Shown: positions 8,589 to 16,414 of the stretch, one piece after another | Numbering within the stretch: the first letter of the stretch is position 1 | Layout: each line of letters starts with the position of its first letter | NCBI GenBank assembly: GCA_947253945.1 | Contig: CAMYAY010000002.1 | Span: 50,218-114,217 of the forward strand | DNA from: an uncultured Candidatus Saccharibacteria bacterium | Lineage (GTDB): Bacteria; Patescibacteriota; Saccharimonadia; Saccharimonadales; Saccharimonadaceae | Length of the DNA stretch: 64,000 nucleotides | Direction: 5' to 3' | Position numbers and translations under genes: made by a program | The notes under the pieces: generated by a model | Told to the model about the DNA's origin: nothing | Database searches by the model: none | Seen by the model: only the letters and a program-made list of their open reading frames with translations

Positions 8589-8676
8589 TGGCGGAAAGAG
8601 AGGGATTCGAACCCTCGGTGAGTTTCCCCACACCGGTTTTCAAGACCGGCTCCTTAAACCACTCGGTCACCTTTCC
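8589..8676 (-). tRNA. tRNA-Ser (anticodon UGA)
   Basis: An 88-base class II tRNA with encoded CCA. The acceptor GGAAAG pairs with CTTTCC, the anticodon stem CCGGT/ACCGG encloses loop CTTGAAA (anticodon TGA), a long variable arm follows, and the T loop GGTTCGAATCC is canonical. It reads UCA and probably other UCN codons. Confidence 0.95.
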
Positions 8677-8739
8677 ATCAATTATTATAACATAGTCGCC
8701 CAAATCGCCAAAAATATTGGCCTATTTCAAATTGTCTGG

Positions 8740-8745
8740 TATAAT
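8740..8745 (+). promoter_or_regulatory. Extended -10 of tRNA-Ser(GCU)
   Basis: TGG precedes TATAAT, which ends 11 bases before the mature 5' end of the tRNA. The short distance implies a 5' leader of only a few bases. Confidence 0.6.
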
Positions 8746-8756
8746 AGTACCAGCTT

Positions 8757-8849
8757 GGAGGAGTACCCAAGTGGCTGAAGGGGACGGTTTGCTAAATCGT
8801 TAGATCGGCGAAAGCTGGTGCGGGAGTTCGAATCTCCCCTCCTCCGCCA
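8757..8849 (+). tRNA. tRNA-Ser (anticodon GCU)
   Basis: A 93-base class II tRNA with encoded CCA. Acceptor arms are GGAGGAG and CTCCTCC; anticodon stem ACGGT/ATCGT encloses TTGCTAA (anticodon GCT). A long variable arm and the GTTCGAATC T loop are present. It decodes AGC and AGU. Confidence 0.95.
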
Positions 8850-8892
8850 AGTTATGATGATAAGTCCTTGAAAGGGCTTATTTTATTTATGC

Positions 8893-8898
8893 TATAAT
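8893..8898 (+). promoter_or_regulatory. Extended -10 (TGCTATAAT) of a leaderless gene
   Basis: TATAAT preceded by TGC ends six bases before the ATG at 8905. Confidence 0.6.
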
Positions 8899-8904
8899 AT
8901 AGAT

Positions 8905-9522
8905 ATGAACGAAGAGCAGGGTAATCAGGGTAACATTTCAACGGAACAGGGTAGCGGTATTGCCGCGGCCGCCGCACAACAGCAGGCTAGGCAAGCCGAG
9001 CAAGCCGCCGTGCAAGAGGCCGAGGAACAAGCCGAGGACGCGCCAGTCGTAACTTGGAGCGCCATCGACAGCGTCGTCCGCGACCACTCTAAAAACTGGT
9101 ATCTCGCCGCAGCTTGTGTCTTGATTGCTATTTATCTACTGCTCGGCGTCAGCGTCTTCTTCTTTCATATGACGTTCTTCGGCGCCATCTCGACTGGCCT
9201 ACTTGCTACTGTAGTGTATGCCGCCTTCATCATCCTCGCGCGTCACCCAGCAAACGAGCTTCACTACGAACTAAGCGAGGCTGGCATTAAAATTGAGGGC
9301 GTACTAAAGGAGTTTACTAGCTACCGCGCCTTTGGCGTGCAACAGCAGGGCAACCTCTGGCGTCTTGTACTCATCCCAACCAAGCGCTTTGGCATACAAG
9401 ACTCCATCTTCATCCCTGAAGACAAGGGCGAGGCCATTGTTGACTTCATCGGCGCACGTTTGCCAATCGAAGAAGTGCGCGAAGATCCAACCGAAAAAAT
9501 CTTCAACTTCATCAAACTCTAG
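8905..9522 (+). CDS. Conserved-looking two-helix membrane protein of unknown function
   Basis: I do not recognise the family. The 205-residue protein begins with a Gln/Ala/Glu-rich, probably disordered or helical segment (residues 1-50). Two adjacent membrane helices follow (about 65-88 and 90-112), then a soluble C-terminal domain of about 90 residues with alternating strands (HYELSEAGIKIEG, LWRLVLIPTKRFGIQDSIFI). That layout resembles small membrane proteins with a PH-like or YcxB-like cytoplasmic domain, but this is only a shape comparison. The gene is leaderless and lies between two tRNA-Ser genes. Confidence 0.75.
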   Translation: MNEEQGNQGNISTEQGSGIAAAAAQQQARQAEQAAVQEAEEQAEDAPVVTWSAIDSVVRDHSKNWYLAAACVLIAIYLLLGVSVFFFHMTFFGAISTGLLATVVYAAFIILARHPANELHYELSEAGIKIEGVLKEFTSYRAFGVQQQGNLWRLVLIPTKRFGIQDSIFIPEDKGEAIVDFIGARLPIEEVREDPTEKIFNFIKL

Positions 9523-9563
9523 TTGTAGACTATTACCCAGCGATTTGCTAAAATAAAGAGCAA

Positions 9564-9653
9564 GGAAGGGTGCAGGAGTGGTTGATCTGGCCGCTCTCGA
9601 AAAGCGGTAAGGCGGCAACGTCTTCGAGGGTTCGAATCCCTCCCCTTCCGCCA
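9564..9653 (+). tRNA. tRNA-Ser (anticodon CGA)
   Basis: A 90-base class II tRNA with encoded CCA. The anticodon stem CCGCT/AGCGG encloses CTCGAAA (anticodon CGA). A long variable arm and a canonical T arm with GGTTCGAATCC are present. It decodes UCG. Confidence 0.95.
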
Positions 9654-9662
9654 AGTTATGAT

Positions 9663-10427
9663 TCACTCCATGTGGAGTGTTTTTATTTTGATTGCTTCCA
9701 GCTCGGACGCCTCTGGCTGCACTGCTACAATCAATCCATAGACCCGGCGCGCGCCGGCGCCTCGGAGCAGGGCAGCTGACGTCTGCATGGTTGAGCCTGT
9801 TGTCCAAATATCATCAATCAGTAGCACATTGGCGGGCAACGTAATGCCGGCATTGACCCCTAAAGAAGTCACAATGCGCTGCCGCTCCTGCCGGTTAGAG
9901 CCATGCTGCACGTGATTATCTAGCCGCACCAGCACCTCTGGTAACACCGGCACACCGAGCTTCATACTCAACTGTTGCGCGACCATCGCCATGTGGTCGA
10001 AGCCGCGCGCCCTAATATGCCGCGCAATCGTCGGCACGTAAACAATGGCCTCAAAATTTAACTCGGGCGCCACCCGTTGTAGTGTTTTTTGCAATAATAG
10101 CGCCAAGACAGGTGCGGCATTAAGCTCCGAATGAAACTTGTAATCATTGGTTAGTTGCCGGAGCACACCCGTCCGCCAGCCCACTACCCAGGCATTAGTG
10201 AGACGCTGCGCGCTACTTTTTCGACACTGCGCGCACATGTTACCACTGTTAAGCCGCTTCCGGCAGCGCAAGCAAATTGAGCAAGGTTGACGTAAAATGT
10301 CATTAATACAACGTTCACATAACGACCCGCCAAGCCGCCCGCAGCCCTTACATAACAGAGGCGAAATTGGCGACAGTAACTGGTCGAGCAAGCTCAGTAT
10401 TGTAAATTTAGCGTCATTTTTCATCAA
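9663..10427 (-). CDS. comF: ComF-family amidophosphoribosyltransferase-like protein
   Basis: A 254-residue ComF-type protein. Members are linked to natural competence and DNA uptake, although the exact reaction is not settled. The N-terminal zinc-ribbon region has cysteines at 26, 29, 37, 40, 49, 52, 55, 65 and 68 (CKGCG, CERC, CLRC, CAQC). The phosphoribosyltransferase domain ends with a clear PRPP loop (VLLIDDIWTTGSTM) at about 201-214. A competence role would suit an organism that must import nucleotides; no other competence genes are in the window. The last codons overlap the terminator of the convergent tRNA-Ser gene. Confidence 0.9.
   Translation of the reverse strand: MMKNDAKFTILSLLDQLLSPISPLLCKGCGRLGGSLCERCINDILRQPCSICLRCRKRLNSGNMCAQCRKSSAQRLTNAWVVGWRTGVLRQLTNDYKFHSELNAAPVLALLLQKTLQRVAPELNFEAIVYVPTIARHIRARGFDHMAMVAQQLSMKLGVPVLPEVLVRLDNHVQHGSNRQERQRIVTSLGVNAGITLPANVLLIDDIWTTGSTMQTSAALLRGAGARRVYGLIVAVQPEASELEAIKIKTLHME
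9664..9689 (+). terminator. Intrinsic terminator of tRNA-Ser(CGA), overlapping the 3' end of comF
   Basis: Arms CACTCCA and TGGAGTG with a two-base loop are followed by TTTTTATTTT. It begins one base after the comF stop codon starts (9663-9665) and lies inside the last codons of comF on the other strand, so the sequence serves both genes. Confidence 0.75.
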
Positions 10428-10456
10428 AATCTATTGCGGTAACCCTTTTATTTCGT

Positions 10457-10462
10457 TATAAT
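10457..10462 (+). promoter_or_regulatory. -10 box upstream of hsp20
   Basis: A TATAAT about 40 bases before the ATG at 10503. The resulting leader of roughly 33 bases ends in AAGGAGGAG. No CIRCE-like inverted repeat is visible here, unlike at groES. Confidence 0.5.
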
Positions 10463-10502
10463 TATGACATAAAAGCTTTAAAGAGGCGAATTAAGGAGGA
10501 GA

Positions 10503-11000
10503 ATGTCAAGAAAGCAAGATGATGACTTATTGATGGACAGCATCAATAACGATCTCACAACCGCATTATTTGATGATGACGAACCAGCACCGCGCAACAC
10601 TCCGGCCACTCAGTCAGCTAACCAGCAGGCCGACGAACCGCAGAAGTCGAACGAGAACACTGATTACGATGTCATCCCAGGTCAGCTCGCTGTCGATGTC
10701 TACGAGACTGACGACAAGCTAGTGATTAAAGCGCGCGTTGCCGGCGTTAATCGCAACGATCTCGATGTCAGCATTGCCGATGGCGTGCTAAACATCAGTG
10801 GTACGTTAAATAGTGGTGACGACGACCTCGCTACCAATTGGCACATGCAAGAGTGCTACTGGGGCGAATTTAGCCGCACCTTGGTACTACCAGTGCCAGT
10901 GAAGGAAGACCAGGTGTCAGCTGTATTGAAGGATGGTGTACTAACGGTCAGCTTTGAGAAAATCAAGCAAGAGCAGGCCCGCCGCATTCCAATCAACTAA
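10503..11000 (+). CDS. Small heat-shock protein (Hsp20/alpha-crystallin family)
   Basis: A 165-residue ATP-independent holdase. An acidic, Gln/Asn-rich N-terminal arm (1-60) is followed by an alpha-crystallin domain from about residue 60 (GQLAVDVYETDDKLVIKARV, VNRNDLDVSIADGVLNISG) ending with the typical VSAVLKDGVLTVSF strand. The C-terminus carries RRIPIN, which contains an I-x-I-like anchoring motif (IPI). A strong Shine-Dalgarno (AAGGAGGAG) sets the start at 10503. A single-gene unit closed by a strong terminator. Confidence 0.93.
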   Translation: MSRKQDDDLLMDSINNDLTTALFDDDEPAPRNTPATQSANQQADEPQKSNENTDYDVIPGQLAVDVYETDDKLVIKARVAGVNRNDLDVSIADGVLNISGTLNSGDDDLATNWHMQECYWGEFSRTLVLPVPVKEDQVSAVLKDGVLTVSFEKIKQEQARRIPIN

Positions 11001-11022
11001 GCTAGCCTACTACTGTAAAATC

Positions 11023-11051
11023 GAGTGTCTCAGTTTGAGGCACTCTTTTTA
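11023..11051 (+). terminator. Intrinsic terminator after hsp20
   Basis: Arms GAGTGTCTCA (11023-11032) and TGAGGCACTC (11036-11045), with one G-T pair and a three-base loop, are followed by a run of Ts. Confidence 0.85.
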
Positions 11052-11147
11052 TACTCAACATCTAGCGCCAAATAGTGTAATTTTAACCCTATATCTATTG
11101 CGCTTTTGTTTTGTGTGCTACAATAAGAATGTTAGTGAAGGAGGAAT

Positions 11148-12740
11148 ATGAAAACAAATACAAAGTATATTTTTGTGACGGGCGGCGTCATTTCCGGTGT
11201 CGGTAAGGGCATCACAGCAGCCAGTCTCGCCACGATTTTAAAGGGGCAGGGGCTAAAGGTAACCATGCAGAAGTGCGACCCGTATCTCAATGTAGACGCT
11301 GGTCTGCTTAACCCCGCTGAACATGGCGAGTGCTACGTCACAAAGGATGGCGCCGAAACCGACCTCGACCTCGGGCACTACGAGCGCTTTCTTGATGAAG
11401 AGATGACGCGCAACTCCATTACACTCTCCGGTAGTATCTACCGTGACCTCATTACGAAGGAGCGCGCCGGCGAATTTCACGGCAAAACTGTTCAGTTAGT
11501 ACCACACGTTACCGACCTGATTCACCAAGCCATTTTGCGCGCCAGTCAGGGCAGCGATGTCCACGTGGTCGAGCTGGGCGGCACTGTGGGTGACTACGAA
11601 GGCCTAGCCTTCGTGGAGGCAATTCGCTCCTTTGCCGGCATCGTCGGCCGCGAAAATTGCCTTTACGCCTCAGTTGTCTTCGTGCCATGGCTCAACACCA
11701 GCAAGGAATTCAAAACCAAGCCGGCACAAAACGCATTGCGCGACCTCCGTGGCTTTGGCATCATTCCCGACCTCGTCTTTGTTCGCGTCGAGCGGCCGTG
11801 CCCGCGCCAAATTGCCGAGAAGATTGCTCGCTTTAGTGGCGTTTCATCCGATGCCGTAATTATCTTGCCAGATATTAAATCCGTTTATGAGGTGCCACTC
11901 AACGTCCTCAAGTCAGGCGTGATAAATGTACTCAATCGCTTCACCGGCGCCACTATGCAACCCGATACGACCAAGTGGCAGCTGCTCGCCGAGCGCAGCA
12001 GCCAGCACTACGATCATACCGTCAAAATTGGCTTAGTCGCAAAGTACATTGACAACCAAGACACTTACATCTCAGTTACTGAGGCGCTCAAGGCTGCTTG
12101 CTTCCAAGTTGGCGTCAACCTTGACCTTCATTGGCTCAACGCCGAGACTGTCACACCCGACGAACTTGCCGCAATGGATGGCATTTTGGTACCGGGCGGC
12201 TTCGGCTCGCGTGGCTTGGATGGTAAAATTATGGCTGCAACTTACGCCCTCGACCACAACAAACCTTATCTCGGACTCTGTCTTGGCTTACAAATGGCGG
12301 TGGTAGCAGCCGCTCGCCGCGGTGGACTAGCCGATGCCACGAGTACCGAAATCGACCCGACCGCCCAGCACGACGTGATTTACATCATGGCGGGGCAGGA
12401 AGGGAAGGAGTCAACCGGCGGCACCATGCGCCTCGGCAATTACCCAGCTGAACTGGTGCACGATAGTCTGGCGGCCAAAATTTATGGTACGACCAGTGTT
12501 GTGGAGCGTCACCGCCACCGCTACGAAGTTAACCAGCGTTGGCTTAGCGCTATCAATCAAGGTGGCCTGGTCGTCTCAGGTACTTCGCCCGACCATCAGC
12601 TAGTGGAATTTGTGGAGGCGCCACAGTGTCGCTTCTTCATTGCTACTCAAGCTCACCCCGAGCTCAAGTCGCGCCCAACTAGGCCACACCCACTCTTTAC
12701 TGCCTTTATCACCGCCGCAAAAGAGGCAGCGCATGAATAG
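11148..12740 (+). CDS. pyrG: CTP synthase (glutamine-hydrolysing)
   Basis: Converts UTP to CTP using glutamine. The 530 residues match the family. The N-terminal synthetase domain begins YIFVTGGVISGVGKGITAAS, with CDPYLNVDAGLLNPAEHGE and the EFHGKTVQLVPHVT segment. The C-terminal class I glutamine amidotransferase domain has the nucleophile elbow GLCLGLQ near residue 377 and AQAHPEL at the end. A GAAGGAGGA Shine-Dalgarno precedes the ATG. The next gene starts inside the end of pyrG, so the two form an operon for nucleotide supply. Confidence 0.97.
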   Translation: MKTNTKYIFVTGGVISGVGKGITAASLATILKGQGLKVTMQKCDPYLNVDAGLLNPAEHGECYVTKDGAETDLDLGHYERFLDEEMTRNSITLSGSIYRDLITKERAGEFHGKTVQLVPHVTDLIHQAILRASQGSDVHVVELGGTVGDYEGLAFVEAIRSFAGIVGRENCLYASVVFVPWLNTSKEFKTKPAQNALRDLRGFGIIPDLVFVRVERPCPRQIAEKIARFSGVSSDAVIILPDIKSVYEVPLNVLKSGVINVLNRFTGATMQPDTTKWQLLAERSSQHYDHTVKIGLVAKYIDNQDTYISVTEALKAACFQVGVNLDLHWLNAETVTPDELAAMDGILVPGGFGSRGLDGKIMAATYALDHNKPYLGLCLGLQMAVVAAARRGGLADATSTEIDPTAQHDVIYIMAGQEGKESTGGTMRLGNYPAELVHDSLAAKIYGTTSVVERHRHRYEVNQRWLSAINQGGLVVSGTSPDHQLVEFVEAPQCRFFIATQAHPELKSRPTRPHPLFTAFITAAKEAAHE

Positions 12741-13221
12741 TACTAGTCCCACCGCCTATATCTTAAGCGATATTATGACCTATGGCACGCGCCAAGAGGT
12801 AGCTTATATTGAGCGCGCACTAACCAAGGCTGGCATCTCATATTATTCACCAATGCGCAACAAGGAGATTAACGACAAGCAAACTTGCGACAACGCCAAC
12901 CTCTCCGAGCGCATCGTGGCGGCCGACATGGCTAAGATTCACCGCGCCAAGCTCATCGTTTGCAACGTCCGCCAAGACGCCATCGGCTCACTTTGCGAAA
13001 TCGGCACCATTTGGGAATGGAACCACCAGCACCCCGACCATCGCAAACACTTCATCGCGCTCAGTAGCGACATCCGCCGCACTAGCGTCCCTGAAACCGG
13101 CGACCGCCGCTCGTTTAGCTACAACGCCTTTCTTTATGGCTTGTTGCTTGGCTTAACTGACGGGCAGGGTATTATCGACTTTAGCGACTTACCTAATGCG
13201 CTCGCGCAACTCAAACTTTAA
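12733..13221 (+). CDS. Nucleoside 2-deoxyribosyltransferase-like protein
   Basis: A 162-residue protein starting at the ATG at 12733, which overlaps the pyrG stop codon by eight bases; the frame stays open upstream but only inside pyrG. The sequence resembles the nucleoside 2-deoxyribosyltransferase fold: an N-terminal strand TAYILSDIMTYGTRQEV, then SYYSPMRN, a helix with ADMAKIHRAKLIVCNV, and GSLCEIGTIWEW, which corresponds to the catalytic glutamate region (typically D-x-G-T-x-x-E-x-G). The family swaps bases between deoxyribonucleosides. Translational coupling to CTP synthase supports a role in nucleotide salvage. The catalytic assignment is tentative. Confidence 0.65.
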   Translation: MNSTSPTAYILSDIMTYGTRQEVAYIERALTKAGISYYSPMRNKEINDKQTCDNANLSERIVAADMAKIHRAKLIVCNVRQDAIGSLCEIGTIWEWNHQHPDHRKHFIALSSDIRRTSVPETGDRRSFSYNAFLYGLLLGLTDGQGIIDFSDLPNALAQLKL

Positions 13222-13338
13222 TGTGTTCAATCTGACGTGGCACGGTAGCTTCAATCACCACATTTTTACTATTTAAGTGTTCAAGTCACTGTTTTTCGTT
13301 CATTTACTAGACAATATGTCAAGTTTACGTTCTAGCTA

Positions 13339-13370
13339 TTGACAAATTAGCATAACTATGATAGTATAAT
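13339..13370 (+). promoter_or_regulatory. Possible promoter of the 110-residue protein gene
   Basis: TTGACA (13339-13344) and TATAAT (13365-13370) are 20 bases apart, longer than ideal. The leader to the ATG at 13405 is about 27 bases and contains GAAAGGGA. The rest of the 13222-13404 gap shows no gene. Confidence 0.4.
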
Positions 13371-13404
13371 AATTGTTCAAGAAGATTAGAAAGGGAAACA
13401 AAAA

Positions 13405-13737
13405 ATGAACGAAAAATTTGACCATCACAACCGCTATGAAAAGCAAGAAGCCGAGAAGCAGCGTCGCTACGACTCGCTGGGCAACACCGCTGGTGTCCTC
13501 GCCGTCGCTGCCACTCGCGAGCTAGCCAACCTCGAAGACGTAAAGAAGCTTGACTTCACCAAGTCGCACAACTCTCATGAAGCAGAACAGGAACACGCCT
13601 TCCGTCGCGCCGAGAATGAGCGCGCCGCTCGCTTCCAGTACATTGATCACAACGCCAAATACCGCGAAGAACGCGAAATGACCACCGAAGAGCAGCAAAC
13701 CACGCAGTTAATGCAAAACATAATGGGTAATTTATAA
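13405..13737 (+). CDS. Small highly charged protein of unknown function
   Basis: A 110-residue hydrophilic protein with no membrane segment or signal. It is rich in Glu, Arg, Asn and Gln, with a helical, coiled-coil-like character (EKQEAEKQRRY near the start, REEREMTTEEQQTTQLMQNI near the end). I recognise no family. It has its own leader with an AAAGGGA ribosome site and its own terminator, so it is likely expressed on its own. The clean third-position bias and the transcription signals argue that it is real. Confidence 0.65.
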   Translation: MNEKFDHHNRYEKQEAEKQRRYDSLGNTAGVLAVAATRELANLEDVKKLDFTKSHNSHEAEQEHAFRRAENERAARFQYIDHNAKYREEREMTTEEQQTTQLMQNIMGNL

Positions 13738-13753
13738 GTGAGATAGAACTCTT

Positions 13754-13779
13754 AACCACCCCAAATGGGGTGGTTTTTG
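13754..13779 (+). terminator. Intrinsic terminator abutting the argS promoter
   Basis: Arms AACCACCCCA (13754-13763) and TGGGGTGGTT (13766-13775) are followed by TTT. TGG from this tail directly precedes the argS TATAAT at 13781, so terminator and extended -10 promoter are fused. Confidence 0.75.
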
Positions 13780-13780
13780 G

Positions 13781-13786
13781 TATAAT
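13781..13786 (+). promoter_or_regulatory. Extended -10 (TGGTATAAT) of argS
   Basis: The box ends nine bases before the argS ATG at 13796, so the transcript has at most a few leader bases. Confidence 0.6.
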
Positions 13787-13795
13787 AAGGGCAAG

Positions 13796-15499
13796 ATGAA
13801 TAAGTATGCCCAGATTATCGCCGCTGCCGTCAAGGCGCGGTGGCAAATTGAACCTACCGTCGAGCTGACTCGGCCCGACCCTAAATTTGGTGACTATGCC
13901 ACCAACATTGCTATGCAACTCGCGCGCGAACTCCATCAATCGCCACGCCAAATTGCCGAAACTTTGCAGCAGCGGTTAACCAATACCGCGCAATTTAGTG
14001 AAGTCACCATTGCTGGCCCCGGATTTATCAACCTCCGAGTCAAGGCCGCTGACCTCATGCAAGATTTAAATACTGGTTTTCAGGGCGACCGACCGTTCGG
14101 CGAAAATAACGACGGTCAAAGTAAAAAAGTGTTGGTGGAATATCCTTCCACGAACATGGCGAAGCCATTCTCCGTTGGTCACCTCCGTTCTGCCAACCAA
14201 GGCTGGGCAGCGCGCAATCTGATGCGTGCCACCGGCTGGCAGGTTATTACCGACAACCACCTCGGCGACTACGGTTCGCCATTCGGCATCTGGGTTACTG
14301 GCTTTAAAAAGTTTAGTGACGAAGCACGCCTCAAGGCACGCGGCGTCTACGAGCTAGGCGATATCTACATCAAAACCAAGGCGGCAATGAAGGACGAGGA
14401 GCAGGCAGGGCAACACACCCTCGCCGACACCGCGCAAAACTGGCTACTCAAGCTAGAGGCGGGCGACCCCGAGGCGGTAGCCTTCTCGCAGCGCTTCAAT
14501 CAAATCTCACTCGACCACATCCATCAGGTAATGCAGCGATTGGGCATCAGCACCGACTACGAGCTGGGTGAAAAGTTCTTCGCTGAACGTGGTAAAGCTG
14601 CCGTCAAGCATCTGCTTGATCAGGGGCTTGCCATCCAAAATCCCGACGGTTCCGTCATTGTTGACCTCGCCGAGTATGGCATTAAAACACCAATGTTGGT
14701 CCTCAAGTCCAACGGCGCCGCTTTATACGCCACCACCGACCTCGCCACCATGCTATATCGCGACCACGAATTCCACGTTGACCGCGTAATTTACTGCGTG
14801 GCTTCCGAGCAGAAATTCTACTTTGAGCAGCTCTTTGCCATGGCCAAGAAGATTGGGCTCAAGACCGAAATGATTCATATGTGGTACGGCCTCATTGACC
14901 AAATCAACGAAGATGGCACGCGCGAAAAAATGTCTTCACGTAAAGGCGTCGTACTACTAGAAGACCTCTTAAACGAGGCCGAACGCCGCGCCCGCCAAAA
15001 CGCCAAGGCGAAGGATATCAGCGACGACGACATCAAAAAGATTGCCGTGGGGGCTATCAAGTTCTCCGACTTTGCCGCCGACCGCCGCACTGGCATGCTC
15101 TTCAACTGGGACACCATGTTCAGCCTGACCGGCTTCTCGGGACCGTATGTACAATATGCCGCCGTCCGCGTTAACAAAATTCTTGCCGACCACCCATTGC
15201 AAGCTGATTTGATTGACCATAATTATGATTACGACGCCGAGCGCGCTGTCATCCTCAAGCTTCTAGACTACCCGAGCATTGTCCGCCTCGCCGCCAATAA
15301 CCTCGAGCCACATCGCCTCGCAACTTACGCCTACGAACTCGCCAAGACAATGAATCGTTACTACGAGCAAACCAGCATCGCTACCGACGATGTTCCAGCC
15401 GGCATCAAGCAAGCGCGCCTCATGCTCCTCAGCCACGTGGCCGCCGTTTTCAACCACTGCTTGAACCTGCTCGGCATCGCCGTGCCACATCGCATGTAG
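13796..15499 (+). CDS. argS: Arginyl-tRNA synthetase
   Basis: A class Ia synthetase of 567 residues that charges tRNA-Arg. The N-terminal Add-1 domain (GDYATNIAMQLA) leads into the HIGH region, here PSTNMAKPFSVGHLRS, where the signature histidine follows SVG. Further markers are GDYGSPFGIW, the KMSKS equivalent EKMSSRKGVV and the C-terminal anticodon-binding domain (GPYVQYAAVRVNKI, then YYEQTSI). It is leaderless or nearly so. Its stop codon lies one base upstream of the orn promoter box. Confidence 0.96.
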   Translation: MNKYAQIIAAAVKARWQIEPTVELTRPDPKFGDYATNIAMQLARELHQSPRQIAETLQQRLTNTAQFSEVTIAGPGFINLRVKAADLMQDLNTGFQGDRPFGENNDGQSKKVLVEYPSTNMAKPFSVGHLRSANQGWAARNLMRATGWQVITDNHLGDYGSPFGIWVTGFKKFSDEARLKARGVYELGDIYIKTKAAMKDEEQAGQHTLADTAQNWLLKLEAGDPEAVAFSQRFNQISLDHIHQVMQRLGISTDYELGEKFFAERGKAAVKHLLDQGLAIQNPDGSVIVDLAEYGIKTPMLVLKSNGAALYATTDLATMLYRDHEFHVDRVIYCVASEQKFYFEQLFAMAKKIGLKTEMIHMWYGLIDQINEDGTREKMSSRKGVVLLEDLLNEAERRARQNAKAKDISDDDIKKIAVGAIKFSDFAADRRTGMLFNWDTMFSLTGFSGPYVQYAAVRVNKILADHPLQADLIDHNYDYDAERAVILKLLDYPSIVRLAANNLEPHRLATYAYELAKTMNRYYEQTSIATDDVPAGIKQARLMLLSHVAAVFNHCLNLLGIAVPHRM

Positions 15500-15505
15500 T
15501 ACAAT
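15500..15505 (+). promoter_or_regulatory. -10 box (TACAAT) of leaderless orn
   Basis: TACAAT begins immediately after the argS stop codon (15497-15499) and ends six bases before the orn ATG at 15512. Confidence 0.55.
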
Positions 15506-15511
15506 AGTAGT

Positions 15512-16048
15512 ATGAATAAAGCGAATTTGTTGTGGGTTGACCTCGAGATGACGGGGCTTGACCCAGCGGTAGATAAGATTTGTGAGATTGGCGCCATCGC
15601 CACCGATTTCGAATTTAATGAGATAGCACGCTACGAATCAGCCGTCAAAGTTGACCGCGAGTTTATGCTATCGCGCATGAATAACGACTTTTGGCGCGAA
15701 CACAAGACTTCGCACGACCAGCTTATTAAAAATAGCACAGCACTTGACGCCAAGTCGGCCGCTAAAGTTGAGCAAGAATTAATTGCCTTCGTCAAGAATA
15801 ATTTCGACCTCACCCAGCCAATTTATCTGGCGGGCAATTCCATTCACCAAGACCAAAAGTTCATTGCACGCGAATGGGTGCAGCTAAATGACCTCCTAAA
15901 CTATCGCCAGCTCGACGTTAGCGCGTGGAAGATTATCTTTGAACATCACGGCGTCGTGTTTAGTAAGCCAGAAGACCACCGCGCCATGAGCGATATTGAA
16001 GGTTCAATCAACGAACTTAAATTCTATCTTGAAAAGGTGAAGTTTTAA
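15512..16048 (+). CDS. orn: Oligoribonuclease (DEDDh 3'-5' exonuclease)
   Basis: A 178-residue enzyme that degrades 2-5-base RNA fragments to mononucleotides. Exo I motif LLWVDLEMTGLDP gives D10 and E12; Exo II is in IYLAGNSIHQDQKFI; Exo III is in EDHRAMSDIEGS, with the general-base histidine and final aspartate. The length is standard for Orn. The stop TAA overlaps the ATG of the next gene (TAATG), so they are translationally coupled. Recycling nucleotides fits the nearby salvage-type genes. Confidence 0.95.
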   Translation: MNKANLLWVDLEMTGLDPAVDKICEIGAIATDFEFNEIARYESAVKVDREFMLSRMNNDFWREHKTSHDQLIKNSTALDAKSAAKVEQELIAFVKNNFDLTQPIYLAGNSIHQDQKFIAREWVQLNDLLNYRQLDVSAWKIIFEHHGVVFSKPEDHRAMSDIEGSINELKFYLEKVKF

Positions 16049-16374
16049 TGGACGAAGCTCAAGTTATTACCACCATCACCAGCTTACCACGCGTCACCGC
16101 TGACAACCGCACCACCGAGCAGCAACTAATTTATGCAGTGGACGGTCAAATGTTTGCCATTGTAAAGCACGGCTCCAGCCCACTTGCCCTCAGTTTACTG
16201 TGCGACCGCAATCTCGGTCGTCTATTGGAATCGCAGTACGAATCAGTTTTACCGGGGCAGGGACTGAGTAAACAATGGATTACTGTTCTTCTCACCGGTC
16301 AGTTGTCCGATGATGACATTATCGACCAAATTCGCCACGCTTACGAGCAAGCCCGCACACCAGATAACGCTTAG
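16048..16374 (+). CDS. MmcQ/YjbR-like small protein
   Basis: A 108-residue protein matching the general pattern of the MmcQ/YjbR family: an N-terminal helix, QLIYAVDGQMFAIV (family core for a 'k-x-F-x-x-v' strand), LALSLLCDRNLGRLL, then SKQWITVLLTGQLSDDDIIDQI corresponding to the conserved tryptophan strand and final helix. The fold is related to CyaY-like DNA-binding proteins, but function is unknown in most members. It is coupled to orn by a one-base stop/start overlap. Confidence 0.7.
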   Translation: MDEAQVITTITSLPRVTADNRTTEQQLIYAVDGQMFAIVKHGSSPLALSLLCDRNLGRLLESQYESVLPGQGLSKQWITVLLTGQLSDDDIIDQIRHAYEQARTPDNA

Positions 16375-16378
16375 ACTA

Positions 16379-16405
16379 AAATAGACCGCCACGCGGTCTA
16401 TTTCT
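16379..16405. terminator. Bidirectional terminator between convergent genes
   Basis: Perfect 11-base arms AAATAGACCGC (16379-16389) and GCGGTCTATTT (16393-16403) with a three-base loop. A and T runs on both sides suit either strand. Confidence 0.85.
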
Positions 16406-16414
16406 TACTTACCA

